Of a stretch of DNA of 32,650 nt, positions 1 to 8,764 are shown one piece after another. Positions within the stretch are counted from its first letter, which is position 1, and every line of letters begins with the position of its first letter. The notes under the pieces are model-generated. The model was not told where the DNA came from. It saw only the letters and a program-made list of their open reading frames with translations, and made no database searches. Source of the DNA: Nitrospira sp. (GTDB taxonomy: Bacteria > Nitrospirota > Nitrospiria > Nitrospirales > Nitrospiraceae); NCBI GenBank assembly GCA_022226935.1, contig CP092081.1, forward strand, positions 2,071,340 through 2,103,989, read 5' to 3'. The position numbers and the translations under genes are program-made.

Positions 1-150
1 CCGCCCGCGCTGTTGGTGAACGTATAACTCTTGGTGTCCCCGGCATCCGGGTCGGTCCCGCTGATGGTCCCCACTACCGTCCCGTTGGCCGCGTTCTCCG
101 CCACCGTGCTCCCCGACAGCGCCAGATCCGTCGGGGCCTCATTCACATTG
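1..150 (-). repeat. Cadherin-like repeat copy matching 640-775
   Basis: The coding DNA here and at about 640-775 is closely similar: both encode an AENAANGT..VGTISG.DPD.GDTK block followed by a segment ending in SAGG. They are successive modules of the giant surface protein, separated by one more divergent module. Such internal repeats recombine easily and may collapse in short-read assemblies. Confidence 0.6.
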
Positions 151-2528
151 CTCACGGTCACTGCGATAGCCTGGGTGTCGAGCCCCCCGTTGTTGTCGGA
201 CACCTGCACCGTGACGTCGTAGACATTGTTACCACCGCTATCGGTCGGCGCTTCATAATTTGGGGCGGCTGCCAGCCTCAATGCTCCCGTATTGCTGTCG
301 ATCGTAAACTTTGATGCGTCCGCGCCGCCGCTGATTGAATAGGTGAGGGTCTGTCTCGTATCGCCGTCTGTGGCCGTCACGGTGGTGACGGTGGCGCTGT
401 TTTCATTGATACGGATCGACGCCGTCGCTCCTCCCCCGTTGCTGGTGATCGTGGGGGTGGCTTCATTCACGTCGGTCAGATTGATCGTGAATGTCTCGTC
501 GTAGGTCAGCCCGCCCGCATCCGTCACTCGTACCGTCACGTTGTGGCTGGCGGCCGCTTCGTAGTTCAATAAACTTCCATTGGCTACCATGATCACACCC
601 GTCCCGCTGTTGATCGTGAAACGGCCCCCGGCGCTATCGGTCAGGCTGTAGGTCTTCGTGTCGCCGCCGTCAGGGTCTATGCCGCTGATCGTCCCCACCA
701 TGGTGCCGTTGGCGGCGTTCTCTGCCACGGTGCTCGCGGACAGGCTCAGATCCGTCGGAGCGTCGTTCACCGCGGCGACCGTCAACGCGGCGGTATCAGT
801 CGTGTGGCTATAAGCGCTCGCGCCTCCGCCGATACCAGTGGAGGTCACCTCGATGTTATCGACATGCAATCGTCCCATGGAGTCGCTTCCGCTGACGAGA
901 AAGCGAATCTCCGTATTGGCATTGGCATAGGCGCTGATATCGAGTTTCACAGTGTGTGCCGAGGCATCCGTCGCATCGATCGAAAAAGTCTGGAGCGTGG
1001 TCCAAGCCTTGCCGTTAAAGACATCAACGGATACAGCGCCCCTGGTCCCGCCGTCATGTTGACGGATATAGTCGAACGAGAGCGTAGCGGAGGTGGCTCC
1101 GCTCAAATCGACCTGACGACTCGCGCCATGAGACAGGACATCGGTTTGGATCTGCAAAGCATTTCCGGGCAGACCGACAGAACTGTTCACGACGATCGTG
1201 CCGCTACCCGTCCCGTCTTTCTCTCCGATTTCCTGCCAGGATCCGCTCCAATTCACTGCCCCGTCACTATTCGCATAGGACACCTTCGTGAACTCGTCGC
1301 GAACGGTCGTGGTCGTCGCCAGGTTGGCGGTACCGCCGTTGGTCCCGTTCGTCTGATCCCAGGCGTGAAAGGTAATCGCATCGCTCATGGTACCGTTGTA
1401 ATTCGCGTTGGCCTGGAAATAGATGCGTGTGCCGGCATCGGCGGCCAGGAGACGGGCGCTGGCGTCGCTCACGGCTCCAAGCGTGTTCCAAGTTGAACCG
1501 TTGTTCGTGCTGTACCACCATGTCCCGTTGCTGGTATTCGCGCCCGAGATCGCAATGCCCAGCGTGGCCCCGCTGTCTGCATCCGTCACGTTATCGACTT
1601 GCCCGGCTGGTGTGGCGAAATCGACGAGCGACGACACCAACGTACCCACCGACCCCGAAGGCGCACCGGCATCTTCGAGCACGGAACTGAGCGTGGGACT
1701 TTTGGTGGCATCCAACTGCGGCGCCGCCAGCAGTCCCACCCAGTCGGTCTGTTCCTGGACATCGATTGCGATGCGGGCTTCGATGGCGCCCGTTCGCACT
1801 TCGAGATCCCAATCGCCACCCAGCGACGCATGACCGGTCAAGTCGCTGCTGGCTTGCACATCGGCACCCGTGAGTTGAGCGAGACGGTCAACGGCTTCCT
1901 GCCCGGCTTCCCCCGCGGCAAAATCGCAGCCGTACACCAGTATGTCGGCCTGCTCCGAGAGCGCCTGCCGTATCGTCGACAGTTCCTCAGCGTAGTGACC
2001 GGACATACTCTCGGCAGTGAGCGTCCCGGTGCCCAACTGCAACGTCCCGGCTTCCCCATGCGAGATGATATGAACGGCGTCGATCCCCGTGCGACCCGAC
2101 AAGGAATCGGCCATTTGCGTGATGCCATCTTGACCGCCGTTGAGCATGATGACTTCAACGTGCGGGTCCAGTCCGGCCACCAACGTTTCATAATCCGGCA
2201 CGGTCGGATCGACGAACACGATCTCCACCGGAGACTTGGCAGGCAGAAACGTCGTCAGCGCGTCAACAACCTCATGGCCCTCACCGGAGCCCGGGGATGA
2301 GCTCTCTGCCGGGCAGTCCGCGGACACCGCCGCATCGGCTTGTTCGTGAGCCACCGCTTCTCCGGCCACTTCCGCCGCCGTGGCTGCCGCCGCCGCATCG
2401 AACATCAACCGTTGTTCGAGGGATAAGAGGGAGGATTTCAGCGGACTGGCCGGCAACGACGTCTCCGGCACCCGTTGGACGCTTGTCTCACGGCCCCTTT
2501 TTCTTGTCAGGAAATCGAACCAACCCAT
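1..2528 (-). CDS. Giant LEPR-XLL/DUF4347/cadherin-repeat surface protein, 3' end outside window
   Basis: About 842 residues are visible and the frame is open to the left edge, so the C-terminus is missing. The start MGWFDFL is chosen because GGTGAG lies 6 nt upstream. Near residue 40 the run LEQRLMFDAA matches the LEPR-XLL-like N-terminal motif of very large exported proteins. Residues ~100-260 form a DUF4347 domain with HIISHG (His157) and VYGCD (Cys201). Residues ~410-570 look like a beta-sandwich carbohydrate-binding or jelly-roll segment ending in HVDNIEV. From ~580 onward come ~100-residue cadherin/VCBS-like repeats with VNDAP or VNEAP linkers, AENAANGT and DPD.GDTK motifs. No Sec signal peptide is seen. 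It lies 218 bp downstream of the export genes on the same strand and is their likely cargo (inference). Role in adhesion or matrix is likely but unproven. Confidence 0.85.
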   Translation of the reverse strand, partial: MGWFDFLTRKRGRETSVQRVPETSLPASPLKSSLLSLEQRLMFDAAAAATAAEVAGEAVAHEQADAAVSADCPAESSSPGSGEGHEVVDALTTFLPAKSPVEIVFVDPTVPDYETLVAGLDPHVEVIMLNGGQDGITQMADSLSGRTGIDAVHIISHGEAGTLQLGTGTLTAESMSGHYAEELSTIRQALSEQADILVYGCDFAAGEAGQEAVDRLAQLTGADVQASSDLTGHASLGGDWDLEVRTGAIEARIAIDVQEQTDWVGLLAAPQLDATKSPTLSSVLEDAGAPSGSVGTLVSSLVDFATPAGQVDNVTDADSGATLGIAISGANTSNGTWWYSTNNGSTWNTLGAVSDASARLLAADAGTRIYFQANANYNGTMSDAITFHAWDQTNGTNGGTANLATTTTVRDEFTKVSYANSDGAVNWSGSWQEIGEKDGTGSGTIVVNSSVGLPGNALQIQTDVLSHGASRQVDLSGATSATLSFDYIRQHDGGTRGAVSVDVFNGKAWTTLQTFSIDATDASAHTVKLDISAYANANTEIRFLVSGSDSMGRLHVDNIEVTSTGIGGGASAYSHTTDTAALTVAAVNDAPTDLSLSASTVAENAANGTMVGTISGIDPDGGDTKTYSLTDSAGGRFTINSGTGVIMVANGSLLNYEAAASHNVTVRVTDAGGLTYDETFTINLTDVNEATPTITSNGGGATASIRINENSATVTTVTATDGDTRQTLTYSISGGADASKFTIDSNTGALRLAAAPNYEAPTDSGGNNVYDVTVQVSDNNGGLDTQAIAVTVSNVNEAPTDLALSGSTVAENAANGTVVGTISGTDPDAGDTKSYTFTNSAG

Positions 2529-2746
2529 TCTGGCCTCACCAGGCGCAACAATTCCCCACTCTCTTCATCGGTTTGGATGGCGGAAGGCTGTAGTCCGACA
2601 GGAAGGCAGGCAGGGATATAGCCCAGGATTACAATGCAGAAATCGATCACAACGATCACCTGTGACCGCATACAGCGTGATCGTCGGGTCGCGTTCATAC
2701 CCGGTCCGCGCGTCGCGCATGCTCCGCTCCGTACAGGCGGCTGCGG

Positions 2747-4885
2747 TCAAAACCCGCTTTCGCGAATCAGGACGGCGGCGACCCGATCCCAGATCCTGCC
2801 GGCGAGGCTACGATCCTGGCCCGTGACCACGACACGCCCGGTCACCGCTTGATGAAGAGGATCGGGCTGCTCCAGCACGTCAAGCTCAACCCGGTAGACG
2901 GATTGTTCGGCTTGCAATCGACCGCGGGCGTCCTTTCTGACCGGGATAGCTCCTCCATAGATCGATGCAAAATAGGGCACGGAAAAGTCCCGTTCATCGA
3001 CATCTCGAATTTCGAGGACACGGGCCCGTCTCGTGGCGCGCGTCAGATCATCGGGAATGAACCGCGCGTCCTGTCCCGGTGCCAGGAACCGGACATCCTC
3101 GACGGAGACCAGCGCGATGAGATGCGCCGGCCCCTGATCGACGAGAAAGGCCACCGGCAACTCGGTGTTGATCCATCGTCCTGGATAGAGAGACTCCGCG
3201 CGGTCCGCCACGACCCCCGCGATCGGCGCACGCAGCAGGAGGTCTTGCTGCCGCTCCATTACCCCGTCCGACTCGGCCTGTTTCGCACTCAGCGCCTCCC
3301 GGATCACCGACCGTTGCGCACGATCTTCGGCGTTGCCGGCTTGACGCTGCATCCGCAGCTCCAGCTGCTCCACCTGAATCCTCACCGTCTTGGCCGCCTT
3401 CCCCAACTCCGGGATTTCCATTTCCAGCAACGGATCGCCCTTCCGCACCAATTGTCCCGGGGTTGCGCGCACCGCGACGATCCGTCCGGGAGCCGGTGGA
3501 TAGACCGTGGCGCAGGTGGCCGCTTGCAGCACCGCAGGAATCGACATGCGGCCGCCCCACGGAATGAACAGCAGCATCACGGCGGTCGCCAGGCTCGCCG
3601 TCGTCAAGACAAATCGGCGGGACGAGGCATACAGCGCTCGACGGCTCCACCAGGACGTCAGCTCGCGCCCAATCGGGAGGCAAATGAAGAACAGCATCTC
3701 GACGAGAAACAACGCGATCCCGAGCAGTTTGAAGAAATAGTGATACACCATGACCGCAATGCCGGTGAACAGCACGATCCGGTAGCACCACACCGCCCAG
3801 GCATAGGCCACCAGAATGCGCCGCCTCGGCACGCCGACCGCCTCCGGCGGCGCGGCGCCCGGCGCAAAGAGCAGTTCCCGCAATCGCCATTGTCCGAACG
3901 CAAACGCGCGATCCTGGAAATTCGGCACCCCCAATCCGTCGGCCAATAAGTAGTATCCATCGAACCGCATCAGCGGATTGAGATTGACCGACAGACTCAT
4001 GATCCAGCTGGTCGTGGCTACGACGAACGCTAGGCTGCGCAGGGTGCCGTCGGGCAGAAACGCCCACAGCACCGTCGCGACGGCGGCCAACCCCAATTCA
4101 GCCACGACTCCGGCTGCCGCCACGGCCAATCGTTTTCGCTTGTCGGTCAGCCGGTACGCGTCGCTCACATCGGAATACAGCACGGGCATCATCACCATGA
4201 ACGCCACACCGATCGTGGAAACCCGGCATCCGAATCGCGTCGCGGTATAAGCATGGCCGAGTTCATGAATGCCTTTGACGGCGCAGAGCACGGCGCCATA
4301 CATGACGGCGCCGCGCCAATTGAAGAAATGCATGAAGGTGGACAAAAACGTTTCCCACTGGCGACTGACGAGGAAGAGTCCGGCACAGATGAGGGCTCCG
4401 AAGCACCAGGCCGCGGCGCCGGTATACAAGGGCGCGACGAGGGGCAGCGTCGCGCGCAGCCACGCATCGGGGCGAACGAGCGGAATCTTGATGAAGAGAT
4501 AGTGGTGCAGCAACCACTGCCACCAGGCCTGACGGCCCGCGGCCTGCTGCTCGACATAGTCCTTCGTCTGCCCGCTGGCCGATTGATCGGTCAGGTTGTT
4601 GGCATAGAGAAATCGAACGAAATCCTCGACGTCCTCGACACGGAGACGCGAGGTGGTATCGCGCGTGATCGTTGTTACCAGCGACTCGATCGTGCCCGCA
4701 TTCCAGCGCTCCAAGAGCTGGTACACCTGCCATTCGATCTGAAAATACTTATTGCGGATCGGATCTACGATCGTCCACGTGGGCACTCCCTCCGGTGACG
4801 GAGCCCCGCGGAGAAATTGGAGATTCTTGCGGAGCGGAGGAAGAGGGCGTTCTTTGAGCGGGTTGGCGGGAGCGATACCGGCCAT
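2747..4885 (-). CDS. M50 zinc metallopeptidase fused to HlyD-type adaptor arm
   Basis: The 712 residues show an N-terminal winged-helix or PqqD-like segment (~20-110), then a polytopic M50 core. HELGHAY (H207, E208, H211) gives the zinc HExxH, and NPLMRFDGYY near residue 309 supplies the second conserved Asp motif. Several transmembrane helices surround these, continuing to ~450. Residues ~455-680 form a biotinyl-lipoyl/HlyD module (PAPGRIVAV..GQLVRKGDPLLEM, LLLRAPIAGVVADR) with a coiled hairpin. The family is the YydH-like 'putative peptide zinc metalloprotease' type, known beside peptide or protein export genes. It starts 3 nt after the upstream stop and in the same frame. I infer an inner-membrane component of an export machine that may also cleave the cargo. 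No ABC ATPase is encoded nearby. Confidence 0.88.
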   Translation of the reverse strand: MAGIAPANPLKERPLPPLRKNLQFLRGAPSPEGVPTWTIVDPIRNKYFQIEWQVYQLLERWNAGTIESLVTTITRDTTSRLRVEDVEDFVRFLYANNLTDQSASGQTKDYVEQQAAGRQAWWQWLLHHYLFIKIPLVRPDAWLRATLPLVAPLYTGAAAWCFGALICAGLFLVSRQWETFLSTFMHFFNWRGAVMYGAVLCAVKGIHELGHAYTATRFGCRVSTIGVAFMVMMPVLYSDVSDAYRLTDKRKRLAVAAAGVVAELGLAAVATVLWAFLPDGTLRSLAFVVATTSWIMSLSVNLNPLMRFDGYYLLADGLGVPNFQDRAFAFGQWRLRELLFAPGAAPPEAVGVPRRRILVAYAWAVWCYRIVLFTGIAVMVYHYFFKLLGIALFLVEMLFFICLPIGRELTSWWSRRALYASSRRFVLTTASLATAVMLLFIPWGGRMSIPAVLQAATCATVYPPAPGRIVAVRATPGQLVRKGDPLLEMEIPELGKAAKTVRIQVEQLELRMQRQAGNAEDRAQRSVIREALSAKQAESDGVMERQQDLLLRAPIAGVVADRAESLYPGRWINTELPVAFLVDQGPAHLIALVSVEDVRFLAPGQDARFIPDDLTRATRRARVLEIRDVDERDFSVPYFASIYGGAIPVRKDARGRLQAEQSVYRVELDVLEQPDPLHQAVTGRVVVTGQDRSLAGRIWDRVAAVLIRESGF

Positions 4886-4888
4886 ACG

Positions 4889-6259
4889 TTAGAGTCCCAC
4901 CAGTTGACGGAGCGCGGTAAACGGGCGGCGGAACAACAGGAACGCCAGCGGTCCCTGCTCACCGTACACCTTGGCCGATCCCTGCCATCCAATACGGATG
5001 CGAGGGTCGGCATGGGAAAGGTTTGCCATGACCCGATAGGCTAAGATATCCCCCGGCAAGACCTCGGCGTGATAACTACTGCGGCTCACCGCGCCGGGAA
5101 ACGATTCCAGCGGCAGCGCATCGAAAAACGCGATGACTTCGCCGCCTTCCTGCAACATCAGCGCGTCACTGACCGGGAGATCGATGCGGAGCTCGATGCG
5201 CCGGGGATCGGCGATTTCCATGATCCGCTCACCGACCGACACCGGCTTCCCGACCCAGTCGGACTTGTCCGTAAAGAGCACCACGCCCGCTTGGGGCGCC
5301 AGCACGTCGATCTGCCCGAGCCTCTCCTGGGCATACTCCAATTCCGTCTCTTTGAGCGCCACTTCCGCCGCCTTCAGCGGTACCTCCGCCTTGCGCTGCG
5401 GATCGCCGAACCCCGACTGAATGGCGTGAACCTGCTCAGCCCTGGCCACCGCCAATTGCTGCTCCGTCACCCGGAACTGGTTACGGATATTGGTATCGTC
5501 GTACCGGAGCAACACGCGATGCTGCTGCACCAGGGTATTCGGCGCCACCACCACCTCGGCGATCACCCCATCCATGGGAGCGCTCACGATGACCGGATCC
5601 TGAGCCACTACTTTCACGGGAGCCACCGTCGACAATCGGATCGGCAGACAGAGCAGACCGAGGACTGCAACGGCGATCAATACCAACGACGGCCGCGTGA
5701 GGCGCGTGACCCATCCGACGTGGCGGGTCGCGAGGGCTTTCCAGGCATAGGCGAAGCTCCCGGCCAGGCGACGCACGATCGTCACATCGTTGTCCTGCCA
5801 GGGACTCTCTCGCTCGATCCATAACCCTCCCAGAATCGTGTCGTCCGGATGCTTCAGCGGACACCAGAGGACGTGACCCCGTACGAATTCATGCCAGCCG
5901 GCCCGCACAGATTCCGGGAGGGCCTCCGATTCGACGATGATCGGCAGATCGCCCGGCTGCGCATGTCGCACGGCCTGCACGGCCTCCTCCAACCAGACCA
6001 TCATGGGAGCGTTCCGATCGATCGCCGCCACGCTCGACGCCGTGACGGCCCGATAAGCCGCTCCATCTAAGTCGGGGGGACTCAGGAGAACCGCGTGCTC
6101 ATACGGAACCAGCCGGCGCGTCTCGTTGACGGCGACAAACTGCAGCTCTTGCAACGTCGTCGCAGCGCGCACCTGCCCTTCCAGATGCGTCAACGTCGCC
6201 AGATGAATCAGCGTCGCGATTTCGCGGGACGTCGGTTCTGAGGAGGCGGTCGCCTGCAC
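4889..6259 (-). CDS. Membrane HlyD-family adaptor with N-terminal GAF-like domain
   Basis: The protein is 456 residues from a GTG start, chosen because AAGGAG lies 6 nt upstream; an ATG 30 nt earlier would overlap the previous gene. Residues ~5-175 resemble a GAF-type domain (VNETRRLVPYEHAVLL, CPLKHPDDTILGGLWIERES). One transmembrane helix follows at ~190-212 (PSLVLIAVAVLGLLCLP). The rest is a HlyD/RND adaptor: lipoyl half (PVIVSAPMDGVIAEVVV), short alpha-hairpin, second lipoyl half (VLAPQAGVVLFTDKSDWVGKPV) and beta barrel. This puts the GAF part in the cytoplasm and the adaptor in the periplasm. The gap to the upstream adaptor stop is 10 nt and to the M50 gene 3 nt, so co-translation is likely. 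The signal sensed by the GAF-like part cannot be told from sequence. Confidence 0.85.
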   Translation of the reverse strand: MQATASSEPTSREIATLIHLATLTHLEGQVRAATTLQELQFVAVNETRRLVPYEHAVLLSPPDLDGAAYRAVTASSVAAIDRNAPMMVWLEEAVQAVRHAQPGDLPIIVESEALPESVRAGWHEFVRGHVLWCPLKHPDDTILGGLWIERESPWQDNDVTIVRRLAGSFAYAWKALATRHVGWVTRLTRPSLVLIAVAVLGLLCLPIRLSTVAPVKVVAQDPVIVSAPMDGVIAEVVVAPNTLVQQHRVLLRYDDTNIRNQFRVTEQQLAVARAEQVHAIQSGFGDPQRKAEVPLKAAEVALKETELEYAQERLGQIDVLAPQAGVVLFTDKSDWVGKPVSVGERIMEIADPRRIELRIDLPVSDALMLQEGGEVIAFFDALPLESFPGAVSRSSYHAEVLPGDILAYRVMANLSHADPRIRIGWQGSAKVYGEQGPLAFLLFRRPFTALRQLVGL

Positions 6260-6269
6260 GATGGTCTCC

Positions 6270-7052
6270 TTATGGCTGGCCCGTAGCAAATTGAGCGGAC
6301 CCGCTCATCCCGGCGAGGATCTCCGGAGGCAGCCGCTCGAATGTTCCGACAATCTTGATGGTCTGACTGGCCGGATCGACATTGGCGCCGATCTCTTTGA
6401 TCGTCGCCGGATATCCATGCTGAGTTTCGTCGACCAGAAACGTAAACGGCGCCTTCCGTCGCAACCAGGCCAACGCGGACGAGGGCACCACGAGCTCGAT
6501 TTCCAGACTCGTATCATCCAACACGCTCACCAGCTTGTCGTTCGGGAACACATTTTCGTATTCATTCACCATCACGCCGACAACGCGCCCGGAAAAGGGC
6601 GCCGTGATATGGCACCCTTTCACATTCACCTCCGCCACCTTGATAGCCGCCGCCGCCTTTTTTTCTTCCGCCTCGGAGACCTCCAAATCCAACGTACTGA
6701 CGGCATGGAGCGCCATGAGCGCGCGATTGTTTTGCGCGGTTTTCTCCTTGGCTTCGTGCTCCGCTTTCGCTGCCGCGAGTTCGGCCTTGTACTTTTCGCA
6801 GTCGAGCTGGACCAGCACTTTCCCCTTCTCGAAGCGCTGGCCTTCCTTGAAGGGAACCTGGCTGATGCGCCCCTGTACCTGTGCATACAACACAGCCTGC
6901 GCCGCCGCCTTCACGATTCCCCGGATCACGCTTGTGTCCGCCCGCGCCACCTGTAACGTGCGCTCGCCTTTCGCGTCGGCCGCGGGCACCGCCAGCCCCC
7001 AACTTCCCAGCACGAGCAGAATCACGCTGTTACTGAGCCACGGGTGTCGCAT
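6270..7052 (-). CDS. Periplasmic HlyD/RND-type efflux adaptor subunit
   Basis: The protein is 260 residues. The start MRHPWLSN is preceded by AAAGGCGG and followed by a Sec signal peptide ending near AVPAADA. The mature part has the split lipoyl module of membrane-fusion proteins (VLYAQVQGRISQVPFKEGQRFEKGKVLVQL and CHITAPFSGRVVGVMVNEYENV) around a short Ala/Lys/Glu-rich coiled-coil hairpin, then a beta-barrel segment (YPATIKEIGANVDPASQTIKIVG). It is shorter than typical RND adaptors (~350-400) and has no membrane anchor, so it is probably a soluble bridge between the inner-membrane adaptors and the TolC-like protein. The start lies 23 nt inside the end of the TolC gene, an overlap typical of co-translated operons. 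Confidence 0.88.
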   Translation of the reverse strand: MRHPWLSNSVILLVLGSWGLAVPAADAKGERTLQVARADTSVIRGIVKAAAQAVLYAQVQGRISQVPFKEGQRFEKGKVLVQLDCEKYKAELAAAKAEHEAKEKTAQNNRALMALHAVSTLDLEVSEAEEKKAAAAIKVAEVNVKGCHITAPFSGRVVGVMVNEYENVFPNDKLVSVLDDTSLEIELVVPSSALAWLRRKAPFTFLVDETQHGYPATIKEIGANVDPASQTIKIVGTFERLPPEILAGMSGSAQFATGQP

Positions 7053-8568
7053 CGTTCCGCCTTTCTCGAGAGGATCCGGAGACGCCGCCGGGCACCGAGC
7101 CCCACAGCTGCCGCAATGAATCCGCCAGGCCGGAGAGCGTCTGCTCCGAGCCAGACGGTGGAACCGCTTCCTCTCCGACCGCGGACCGAAGAGTGGCATA
7201 GGCCGTCTCGACTCCGGCTTGCGCCACGTCCAATCGGACTTCCGCCAGAATCTGATTGACCTGTTCCCGCAACAACACCAGTTCACTCGTGCTATTGGTG
7301 ATCCACAGACTATGGGTGTGCTCGACGATCGCCTGTTGCGTTTCCTGATAGGTGCGGGCATTGCCCAATTCGTCTTTCGCCAGCATGAGCTGCGCAGCCC
7401 CCACATGCACTTCCGTCAACACCGTCATCGTCAACGCCAAACTCTGGGCATCGAGTACCGCCCGCTGCGCCTCAATCGCTTTGTACTTCGCCGGAACTCG
7501 AAAGACTCCCATGAGGTTCCAACTGACCTGGGCCGCATAATTCAGCCAGTTCTGATAGAGAAAGAAGGAGTTCGAGTTGTAATAGCCGCCGAACTGCAAT
7601 TTCATGCTGGGGAACAACTCCAAGAGGGTCGCCTTGGCTTCTTTCGCGTTGATCCGCTTTTGATAATCGATCGTCCGCAACTCCGGTCTGAACAGCAGCG
7701 CCTGTTGCTCCAAACTGTCCGCCTCCAAGTTGTCGAGCAACGGGCCGGCCTGACGGGATGGCTGCTGCACCTCGAAAGAGACCCCGGGAGGAAGCCCCAT
7801 CAGTGACGCCAACTGGATCTTGGCCGTGCTGAGTTCCCGGAGAAGTTTTTGCACTTCCCGCTGAATATTCAGCATGTCCCTCCGGTAATTCAGCGGCGTG
7901 AGGGGCGCCTGAAGTTTGCGCGCCACGATCGCCTGGCTTTGGCTCAAGGCCTTCTCGATCATGCCGTCGAGCTGCCGAACTTGCGGCAGCAGCCGTTCGG
8001 CGCTGACCGCCCGCCAATAAGCATTTCGCACATCTTGCAACAGGCGAACGGCGATCCTGCGCCGTTCTTCCTCCGCGATCAGCATATTGTCGCCGGCCTG
8101 CTTCGCGCGAATATAGGACAGTCCGAAATCCAGCACGTCCCAACTGAGTGACAGATTCCCGCTGAACACATTCTTGTCCATCGAGGTAAAGGGTTCGAGA
8201 ATCGGACGACCGTCTATCAGCGATTGGGCGCCGCCGCCGGCGAAATTGTTTCGCCCGTCAAACCCCGCATTGACCGCCACTTGCGGGAGCAGGCTGTAAT
8301 GCGCCACATTGAGTTGCTGATGCGCCAAGGCAGACTGCATGGCCTTGACCTTCGCGTCGAGGTTGTAGCGAAGCGCCCTGGCCGTCGCCTCATAAAAATC
8401 AATCGGCTTCTCGATCGGCTCCTGTTCCTGCAAGATTGCACGGAGGTCCTGGCTGACACGCCCTTGAATCTCTTCTTTCGTCACGGGGCTGGGGGTCACC
8501 ATACAACCGGTCACCATCAACAGAACCGCCGCACCGCACCAAACTCGATACACGATGATGCCTCTCAT
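7030..8568 (-). CDS. TolC-family outer-membrane efflux lipoprotein
   Basis: The protein is 512 residues from the chosen ATG; a GTG five codons later, with AGAGG upstream, is an alternative. The N-terminus is a lipoprotein signal with lipobox VTGC at about residues 19-22. The rest shows the two-fold outer-membrane efflux repeat: long amphipathic helices (ALRYNLDAKVKAMQSALAHQ), a beta strand pair (LSLSWDVLDFGLSY), and in the second half VSWNLMGVFRVPAKYKAIEAQ. This is the first gene of the export operon, and no other outer-membrane channel is encoded here. The family forms trimeric channels across the outer membrane and periplasm. Its cargo is inferred to be the giant repeat protein at the end of the operon. 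Confidence 0.9.
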   Translation of the reverse strand: MRGIIVYRVWCGAAVLLMVTGCMVTPSPVTKEEIQGRVSQDLRAILQEQEPIEKPIDFYEATARALRYNLDAKVKAMQSALAHQQLNVAHYSLLPQVAVNAGFDGRNNFAGGGAQSLIDGRPILEPFTSMDKNVFSGNLSLSWDVLDFGLSYIRAKQAGDNMLIAEEERRRIAVRLLQDVRNAYWRAVSAERLLPQVRQLDGMIEKALSQSQAIVARKLQAPLTPLNYRRDMLNIQREVQKLLRELSTAKIQLASLMGLPPGVSFEVQQPSRQAGPLLDNLEADSLEQQALLFRPELRTIDYQKRINAKEAKATLLELFPSMKLQFGGYYNSNSFFLYQNWLNYAAQVSWNLMGVFRVPAKYKAIEAQRAVLDAQSLALTMTVLTEVHVGAAQLMLAKDELGNARTYQETQQAIVEHTHSLWITNSTSELVLLREQVNQILAEVRLDVAQAGVETAYATLRSAVGEEAVPPSGSEQTLSGLADSLRQLWGSVPGGVSGSSRERRNDATPVAQ

Positions 8569-8764
8569 CTCTCCCACTGCGCGGACTTCCACGTAGGAAT
8601 CCAACTGACAGGACTTCCCTACACGCTGTACCATCGGTCACAGTGGAGAGAAACTTAAGCAAACGAACAAGAAGGACCAGAACAGGCGAAGGAGAAATGC
8701 TCAGACTCTGAACGACTTGGCGTGAGGACGTGTCAATGGAAGGGCAAGATGGCCGCGAGGTTCG

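Noticed and set aside
1599..2300. Long plus-strand open frame opposite the giant protein
   Set aside because: The minus frame encodes a clear DUF4347 domain; the plus frame shows no motif and odd composition.
2849..3949. Plus-strand frame of 366 codons inside the M50 gene
   Set aside because: His/Arg-rich shadow of a GC-rich gene; the opposite strand has HExxH and lipoyl motifs.
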